Shown here: in pieces, positions 15,427-19,615 of the stretch
Layout: every line of letters begins with the position of its first letter
Position numbering within the stretch: position 1 is the stretch's first letter
From: an uncultured Clostridia bacterium
GTDB taxonomy: Bacteria > Bacillota > Clostridia > Tissierellales > Peptoniphilaceae
Assembly (NCBI GenBank): GCA_947254025.1
Contig: CAMYBS010000021.1
Location: 1-19,615, forward strand
DNA length: 19,615 bases
Direction: 5' to 3'
Made by a program: the position numbers and the translations under genes
The notes under the pieces: model-generated
Told to the model about the DNA's origin: nothing
What the model saw: the letters and a program-made list of their open reading frames with translations, nothing else
Database searches by the model: none

Positions 15427-16238
15427 AGTTTTGCCACCAATTCATCTATGCTAAGCTCGTCACCACTCACATTAAAGCCGTCTTCCTTGAGTAGATTACT
15501 TAGCTCCGTTACTTGAGGCACATCAAGGCCAAGCGAGTGCACTCTCTTGACGTCGGAGAATATCCTTCTAGGAGTGTCATCCCACACAAGCCTTCCCTCA
15601 TGCATAACCATAAGCCTATCAGACAAGACAGCCTCACTCATAAAGTGCGTGATTAGTATGATAGTCTTTTCATATTCTTTGTTTAATTTAATGATAGTGT
15701 CCATGACTTCCTTTCTGCCAACTGGATCTAGCATAGCAGTCGGTTCATCAAAGACAATGATGTTTGGGTTGATAGCAAGTATACCTGCGATGGCAAGTCT
15801 TTGTTTTTGTCCACCGCTTAATAAGTTCGGTGCGTGCTTCTTATACTCCGTCATCGAAACTATCTCTAAAGCATCGTCGACTCTTTTTCTAATCTCAGGA
15901 GTCGGTAGTCCTAAGTTCTCAGGACCAAAGGCAACATCCTCTTCGACTATAGTCGCTATGATTTGATTGTCAGGGTTTTGAAAAACAAGACCTAAGTTCT
16001 GTCTTATCTCAAGAAGGTTCGCTTCGCTTTTCGTATTCATACCCATGACAGTTGCGTCGCCTTCAGTTGGAAGCAAGATGCCGTCCATAATCTTCGCTAT
16101 GGTTGACTTGCCGCTGCCGTTCATACCAAGTATGGATACGAACTCGCCCTTCTTTATCTCAAAGCTGACAGAGTCCAAAGCCTTATTATCTTTTTCATTG
16201 CGATCGTAAGCAAAGCTTACATTATCAAATTTAATCAT
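15423..16238 (-). CDS. ecfA1: ECF transporter ATP-binding protein EcfA1
   Basis: This 271-residue ABC ATPase is the partner of EcfA2. It has Walker [10 protein letters not shown] with Lys44, Q-loop [16 protein letters not shown] typical of EcfA1, the signature [13 protein letters not shown], Walker [14 protein letters not shown] and H-loop [10 protein letters not shown] 16238 is the start, because AGGTGA lies four bases upstream and [12 protein letters not shown] aligns with the family N-terminus; a longer reading to 16274 would run through the promoter. It is the first gene of the operon, with its own promoter at 16256-16284. Confidence 0.96.
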   Translation of the reverse strand: MIKFDNVSFAYDRNEKDNKALDSVSFEIKKGEFVSILGMNGSGKSTIAKIMDGILLPTEGDATVMGMNTKSEANLLEIRQNLGLVFQNPDNQIIATIVEEDVAFGPENLGLPTPEIRKRVDDALEIVSMTEYKKHAPNLLSGGQKQRLAIAGILAINPNIIVFDEPTAMLDPVGRKEVMDTIIKLNKEYEKTIILITHFMSEAVLSDRLMVMHEGRLVWDDTPRRIFSDVKRVHSLGLDVPQVTELSNLLKEDGFNVSGDELSIDELVAKL

Positions 16239-16255
16239 GCTATCACCTAAATTTA

Positions 16256-16284
16256 ATAATACCATATTCCACACGATTTTACAA
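16256..16284 (-). promoter_or_regulatory. sigma-A-type promoter for ecfA1-ecfA2-ecfT-truA
   Basis: On the minus strand, TTGTAA (16279-16284) and TATTAT (16256-16261) are spaced by 17 bases. The predicted start near 16249 is immediately before the AGGTGA ribosome binding site (16243-16248), giving a leader of only about 11 bases, much like apbE. Confidence 0.6.
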
Positions 16285-16307
16285 GATGTTTAAGCTAAGA
16301 ATTGCCC

Positions 16308-16459
16308 TTTATGTACCTCGCCTCTCATATAGTAGTAAGCCTCCAACTATATACCTCGCCTCTTATATAATCCTCTGTGTATGACTATATACATGATGAG
16401 GTATATGGTCATACTCCTTCTACTATATATGTAGTTAGCACACTTAGTTTCTTTATTTG
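16308..16459. repeat. degenerate tandem repeat, 38-base period, about four units
   Basis: ACTATATA occurs at 16346, 16384 and 16422, exactly 38 bases apart, and a degenerate copy falls at 16308. Units one and two also share TACCTCGCCTCT (16314-16325 and 16352-16363) followed by a nearly identical ATATA stretch. Units three and four diverge after the first eight or nine bases. It may be a decayed repeat array or a regulatory region; no protein is encoded. Confidence 0.45.
16379..16414. repeat. 14-bp hairpin in the ecfA1-dinB spacer
   Basis: Arms GTATGACTATATAC (16379-16392) and GTATATGGTCATAC (16401-16414) form a 14-bp stem with one G-U pair around an eight-base loop. The loop-side segment GAGGTATATGG (16398-16408) can instead pair over 11 bases, with one G-U, with CTATATACCTC (16347-16357). 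Two mutually exclusive folds are therefore possible. No T-run follows, so it is not an ordinary terminator. Confidence 0.5.
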
Positions 16460-16514
16460 GCTTATCATTTCAGCTTATATGTCTAATGGTATGCAATATA
16501 AGTCAAAAGTAGTA

Positions 16515-16543
16515 TTGACATTCCAGAAATAATGGTCTATAAT
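16515..16543 (+). promoter_or_regulatory. perfect-consensus sigma-A promoter for dinB
   Basis: TTGACA (16515-16520) and TATAAT (16538-16543) are separated by 17 bases, a full match to the sigma-A consensus. Transcription would start near 16550, with a leader of about 55 bases that contains AGGTGA before the dinB start. Confidence 0.85.
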
Positions 16544-16604
16544 TGTCTTAGTCATTCAAGTAATAATAAGTATTGATTTAAGTAGATGAAAGACAGGTGA
16601 GATG

Positions 16605-17843
16605 ATGACAAGAACGATACTACACTCCGATATGAACAACTGCTACGCATCCATAGAGAGAAGGCTCGACCCCTCACTCATTGGAAAAAGACTCGTCGTT
16701 TGTGGTTCGGTAGAAGATAGACACTCCGTGGTTCTAGCAAAGAGCTACGAAGCAAAGGCCTTTGGTGTAAAGACGGGAGATAGCTTATATGAGGCGAAGA
16801 TGAAGTGCCCTAATCTAGTTGCAGTAAGGCCGCACTACGATGAGTACCTAAAATTCTCAAGACGCGCACACCAAATTTACTACAGCTACACCAATCAAGT
16901 CGAACCCTTCGGCCTTGATGAGTGCTGGCTCGACGTAACAGGCTCCAAGACACTATTTGGAAGCGGCGAAGAGATTGCTTACAAAATCAAAAAGCGCATC
17001 AAAAAGGAGCTCGGCATCACCGTAAGCATTGGAGTGAGCTTTAACAAGATATTCGCAAAGCTTGGAAGCGACCTTAAGAAGCCAGATGCCGTAACACTCA
17101 TAGCTAAAGATGACTTTAAGAGCATAGTTTGGCCGCTAGCTACAGATAAAATCATTGGCATAGGCTCTAAGACTAAGAAGAAGCTTATGTATATGGGCAT
17201 AAACACCCTAGGCGAGCTTGCAAAGGCAGATGTGAGCTTTTTAAGAAGAAAGCTTGGCATAAGAGGACTATATCTATGGCAGTACGCTAACGGCTACGAC
17301 ACAAGTGCAGTTTGTGACTACTACCACCGCGATGAGATCAAGTCCATATCCAGAGGTGTAACCACTAAGGCAGACCTACACTCCTACGATGAGGTTAAAA
17401 AAATATTCGAAGAACTCGCAATTGATGTGAGTAAAAAATTGGTCGAAGAGAATCTCAAAGCAGGCGGCATAAGGATATCGATAAGAGACAGAAAGCTTGA
17501 GACGCTTAGCTTCCAAAAGGTCTTTACACAGACAAGCATAAGCGCACTTAGGATAAACGATATGGCCATGGAGCTCTTTAGGTCACGCTACAACTTCAAA
17601 GAAGGCATAAGGAGCCTATGCATATCCGCGATAAACCTTACAAGGAACACAAACACCGAGCAGCTGAGCCTGTTCTCTCCTAAGAAAATTGTCAAGTACG
17701 ATAGACTTGAAAAAGTCTTCAATGAGATCAGAGAGAAGTTTGGAGATGACAAGATAGGCTACTTGGGACTCGAGCTTAATAATAAGATGCCTGAGAAACC
17801 AAGCGTTGTGACCTTGCCAAGTGGCTTTAAAAATATGATATGA
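16605..17843 (+). CDS. dinB: Y-family DNA polymerase (Pol IV/DinB-like)
   Basis: This 412-residue translesion polymerase has catalytic residues Asp9 in HSDMNNCYAS and Asp105-Glu106 in FGLDECWLDVT. Tyr14 is the likely steric gate. The finger/palm region VCGSVEDRHSVVLAKSYEAKAFGV is followed by a little-finger domain from about residue 230. The C-terminal part contains EQLSLF, a good beta-clamp binding motif, so the polymerase should be recruited to the replication clamp. The DECWLDV variant of the usual DEAYLD is common in clostridial members. ATG 16605 is preferred, four bases after AGGTGA; ATG 16602 is only one base from it. The gene has its own promoter and terminator and stands as a single-gene unit divergent from ecfA1. 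An umuC/yqjW-type name is an alternative. Confidence 0.92.
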   Translation: MTRTILHSDMNNCYASIERRLDPSLIGKRLVVCGSVEDRHSVVLAKSYEAKAFGVKTGDSLYEAKMKCPNLVAVRPHYDEYLKFSRRAHQIYYSYTNQVEPFGLDECWLDVTGSKTLFGSGEEIAYKIKKRIKKELGITVSIGVSFNKIFAKLGSDLKKPDAVTLIAKDDFKSIVWPLATDKIIGIGSKTKKKLMYMGINTLGELAKADVSFLRRKLGIRGLYLWQYANGYDTSAVCDYYHRDEIKSISRGVTTKADLHSYDEVKKIFEELAIDVSKKLVEENLKAGGIRISIRDRKLETLSFQKVFTQTSISALRINDMAMELFRSRYNFKEGIRSLCISAINLTRNTNTEQLSLFSPKKIVKYDRLEKVFNEIREKFGDDKIGYLGLELNNKMPEKPSVVTLPSGFKNMI

Positions 17844-17850
17844 AATAAAG

Positions 17851-17880
17851 AATCCGCAAGATTAACTTGCGGATTTTTTT
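17851..17880 (+). terminator. rho-independent terminator of dinB
   Basis: AATCCGCAAG (17851-17860) pairs perfectly over 10 bp with CTTGCGGATT (17866-17875) around a five-base loop, and the stem runs into seven T ending at 17880. It begins eight bases after the dinB stop codon. Confidence 0.95.
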
Positions 17881-17935
17881 GCGAGATAGCTCTAAGGCTT
17901 CTTCTATTTAGACAAATATAAATTTTCTGTTGAAT

Positions 17936-17974
17936 AAAAAGGAGGACTTCTACACTTTGGCGTAAAAAGTCCTC
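17936..17974 (-). terminator. probable rho-independent terminator of the right-hand ECF operon
   Basis: Read on the minus strand, GAGGACTT (17974-17967) pairs over 8 bp with AAGTCCTC (17949-17942), and an inner TAC/GTA adds three pairs. Two C and then five T (plus-strand A at 17936-17940) follow. It lies 170 bases past the S-component stop and would end that leftward transcript. Confidence 0.65.
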
Positions 17975-18036
17975 TCGGTTTAAAAACTAATGTTTTGTTG
18001 TTTTTTCTATTTAGCTATTTTTAAAAAAAGATATTG

Positions 18037-18111
18037 CTATATAAAAGCTTTTCTGAATTTAGGAAGGGTGAATATTTTATTGATTGTAATGAAGTATCTT
18101 GTCATTTTCAT
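18037..18111 (-). CDS. possible 24-residue peptide or gene remnant
   Basis: A short frame begins ATG 18111 and reads MKMTRYFITINKIFTLPKFR before the end, basic and partly hydrophobic. AAGGG lies six bases upstream, so translation is possible, and the frame is in the same direction as the S component 36 bases upstream and before the terminator at 17936-17974. It could be a small peptide, the remaining N-terminus of a truncated gene, or chance. I recognise no family. The surrounding DNA (GGAAGGG at 18062-18068 and CCCTTCC at 18118-18124) can also pair, which weakens the case for a gene. Confidence 0.2.
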   Translation of the reverse strand: MKMTRYFITINKIFTLPKFRKAFI

Positions 18112-18147
18112 TATTATCCCTTCCCCCAATTTTCTCTATGAAAAATC

Positions 18148-18729
18148 CTAAATCATTCCTGCTTTTTCAAAATGCTTCTTCAATAGTTTCTTGGAAATTA
18201 TTGCTCCAATCAAGGCACAAATTGCTATAACAACAAGAAATATTACTGAGGTCATAGGGGAAACAAGTTTAGTTAGAGTTTCCATGTATTCACTGCCAAA
18301 CATTTTTTCATAAGATTTAATCGTTTGCTCTGCATAGAAAAGAAATGGAACACACATTCCACCAAAACCAGCAAGAATACAAAATATTATATAACCGATT
18401 GTTAATCCTTTATAATTTTGTATTCCCTTTGTTTGTGCAATTACCATCGCAATAATTCCTGCGATTATCAAACTAATTATATATGGTGGATAAAAGCTTA
18501 TAATTCCTGTAAGTATGCAGAACAATAAAATCATCCACGGATTTTTTGTTTTAAAAGGTACTAAGAAATAAGCAATAGCTCCAATAATTGCCCATATTGG
18601 AACAGCCAATAACATTGTATATGGCGTTACGAACAAAAAGGTTAATACTCTGTATAAAACCTGTGAGCATAACACCATAAGTGCTGTAATAATTAAATCT
18701 TTAATTTGAAATTTCTTTTTTTCTTCCAT
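18148..18729 (-). CDS. putative ECF transporter S component (Trep_Strep/MptD-like)
   Basis: This 193-residue membrane protein has about five or six helices. The opening KKKFQIKDLIITALMVLCSQ and the MLLAVPIWAIIGAIAYFLV and PFLFYAEQTIKSYEKMFG segments fit the Trep_Strep/MptD-like group of S components, whose ligand is not established. It would bind a small molecule outside and deliver it through the EcfT and EcfA proteins encoded upstream. ATG 18729 is the start: AAGGAG lies seven bases upstream, so a TTG reading from 18735 is unlikely. It follows ecfT by 17 bases. Codons are richer in AAA, ATT and TTT than in the left-hand genes. S-component role fairly secure; substrate unknown. Confidence 0.75.
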   Translation of the reverse strand: MEEKKKFQIKDLIITALMVLCSQVLYRVLTFLFVTPYTMLLAVPIWAIIGAIAYFLVPFKTKNPWMILLFCILTGIISFYPPYIISLIIAGIIAMVIAQTKGIQNYKGLTIGYIIFCILAGFGGMCVPFLFYAEQTIKSYEKMFGSEYMETLTKLVSPMTSVIFLVVIAICALIGAIISKKLLKKHFEKAGMI

Positions 18730-18746
18730 AATCAATCTCCTTATTT

Positions 18747-19448
18747 TTAAATATTTTTTATTTTCATAACGATGATAGTTAGATAAAATACCACCATTGT
18801 TACTAACAATAACACATCAAGCATACGAAATTTTACTTCTGTATAGCTCGTTTTTTTACACGAAACTCCAAGTCCTCGTGTTTCAACAGATGCTGACAAC
18901 TCAGTTGCAGTGCATAACATTCGCATCAACATCGGAATCAACATCATTTCATAAATTTTAAATGGATGTTTTAAAAATCCAAGGAAGGAAATATCAATCC
19001 CTCTCGTTTTAATTCCCTGCCTTATACAAATAAAATCATGTTTCAAGGTAGGAAAAAATCTTAATATAACAGCCAATGGAATGTTTAAATAATATGGGAT
19101 TTTCATATTTTGCAAGGAAGCTAATACTTCAGATACATCACTTGTCCTACTCATATTAATAGCCGCAAATGTCAATGTTGCAAAGGGAAGGATAAAGTAG
19201 TGTATTGTTGTTGAAATAAATAAAGGACTTATTTCTGCTAGCATAAACAACACTACATATAAAACTAAGAATTTAAAACAAGTTTTGTAAATTCCACTTA
19301 TCATTCCATATGCAAATACTGACAAAAAAAGTAGAACTTCATACTTTTTACCAGCCAATGTAAATACTAAAATCCCTATAATTAAAACTTGTAACAACTT
19401 AATCCTCGGATCATATCTTATTCCATTTTGTTTGCAAGATTTATTCAT
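18747..19448 (-). CDS. ECF transporter transmembrane component EcfT, second module
   Basis: This 233-residue EcfT-like membrane protein opens with YDPRIKLLQVL. RFFPTLKHDFICIRQGIKTRGI carries the first coupling-helix arginine motif, and CTATELSASVETRGLGVSCK carries the second (TRG). It is shorter than the housekeeping EcfT. Its ATG overlaps the stop of the upstream ATPase by four bases and it is followed closely by the S-component gene, so it belongs to a dedicated group-I-type ECF transporter. Codon use is AT-richer than in ecfA1-truA, which suggests a separate origin. Confidence 0.9.
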   Translation of the reverse strand: MNKSCKQNGIRYDPRIKLLQVLIIGILVFTLAGKKYEVLLFLSVFAYGMISGIYKTCFKFLVLYVVLFMLAEISPLFISTTIHYFILPFATLTFAAINMSRTSDVSEVLASLQNMKIPYYLNIPLAVILRFFPTLKHDFICIRQGIKTRGIDISFLGFLKHPFKIYEMMLIPMLMRMLCTATELSASVETRGLGVSCKKTSYTEVKFRMLDVLLLVTMVVFYLTIIVMKIKNI

Positions 19449-19615
19449 TCTTCATATCTCTCATTCTGTAATAAAAATTTTTTTACCGTTTCAAAATCAT
19501 CACTACTCTTTAAGCTGATGCTTTTAATGATAGTATTGTTCTCTATAAACACTGCTTTACTTGCTACTTTACTTAAAAACTCTAAATCATGAGAAATAAC
19601 AAAAATCAGTTTTCC
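19445..19615 (-). CDS. ECF transporter ATPase, C-terminal part (cut by window edge)
   Basis: Only the last 56 codons of this leftward gene are in the window. They read GKLIFVISHDLEFLSKVASK and onward to NERYEE, with ISHD matching the H-loop that follows the Walker B region in ABC ATPases. The TGA (19447-19445) overlaps the ATG of the second ecfT by four bases. The missing part lies to the right. It may be a single or a double-length ATPase, which cannot be told here. Confidence 0.85.
   Translation of the reverse strand, partial: GKLIFVISHDLEFLSKVASKAVFIENNTIIKSISLKSSDDFETVKKFLLQNERYEE

Larger units (their letters stand above)
16239..16604. other. structured intergenic region between ecfA1 and dinB
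   Basis: This gap of about 366 bases holds two divergent promoters at its ends (16256-16284 and 16515-16543) and, between them, repeats and hairpins that no gene explains. Besides the 38-base repeat and the long hairpin listed separately, segments 16327-16335 and 16420-16428 are complementary over nine bases. CTTATAT (16474-16480) can pair with ATATAAG (16496-16502) just upstream of the dinB -35. No credible reading frame was found. No LexA-type GAAC...GTTC palindrome is present. Confidence 0.6.

Noticed and set aside
15547..15966. 139-codon rightward frame inside ecfA1
   Set aside because: It is a shadow of the intact ABC ATPase on the other strand; composition is typical of antisense reading.
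16308..16459. CRISPR array
   Set aside because: The period is 38 bases and the copies are too degenerate, with no constant repeat separated by unique spacers and no cas gene nearby.
16440..16604. LexA operator upstream of dinB
   Set aside because: No GAAC or GTTC half-site is found in the region.

Overview
The window is bacterial chromosome from a low-G+C Firmicute, most likely an anaerobic clostridial or peptoniphilus-like lineage. That is inferred from AT-rich spacers, strong AGGAGG/AGGTGA ribosome binding sites, many 4-base ATGA overlaps, YitT, RecD2 and ComF family proteins, and the ecfA1-ecfA2-ecfT-truA operon. The genus cannot be fixed from sequence alone. No rRNA, tRNA, transposase or CRISPR array is visible.

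Left part (1-5072). A gene-poor AT-rich stretch is followed by a leftward secreted or membrane-anchored glucosaminidase with its own promoter and terminator. Divergent from it, a promoter at 1112-1140 drives four genes: a membrane-anchored SGNH hydrolase, a DUF4358-type lipoprotein, an MBOAT acyltransferase, and a DHHW (AlgX/AlgJ-like) extracytoplasmic protein. This looks like an export-and-transfer acylation machine for a cell-surface polymer, and it is the most interesting functional unit here.

Middle part (5076-13017). A second good promoter lies directly behind the DHHW gene and starts a long, tightly packed rightward run: lipoprotein ApbE, an unknown four-helix membrane protein, a small acidic protein, RecD2 helicase, a ComF-type phosphoribosyltransferase, an MTAP/PNP-family nucleoside phosphorylase, a small zincin, uracil-DNA glycosylase, a class-I amidotransferase-like gamma-glutamyl hydrolase (C26), and a YitT membrane protein. 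From recD2 to yitT almost every junction overlaps, so the genes are probably co-transcribed and translationally coupled, mixing DNA repair, nucleobase salvage and membrane functions.

Right part (13027-17880). Convergent to yitT lies the leftward operon ecfA1-ecfA2-ecfT-truA, the shared energising module of group II ECF vitamin transporters plus tRNA pseudouridine synthase, with its own promoter. Divergent from it is dinB (a Y-family polymerase with a beta-clamp motif), which has a perfect-consensus promoter and a strong terminator. The roughly 370-base gap between the two genes holds a degenerate 38-base-period repeat and several hairpins that no gene explains.

Right edge (17936-19615). A second leftward ECF module (ATPase, cut by the window edge; EcfT; Trep_Strep/MptD-like S component) is AT-richer in codon use than its neighbours. 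It ends in its own terminator and may have been acquired separately.
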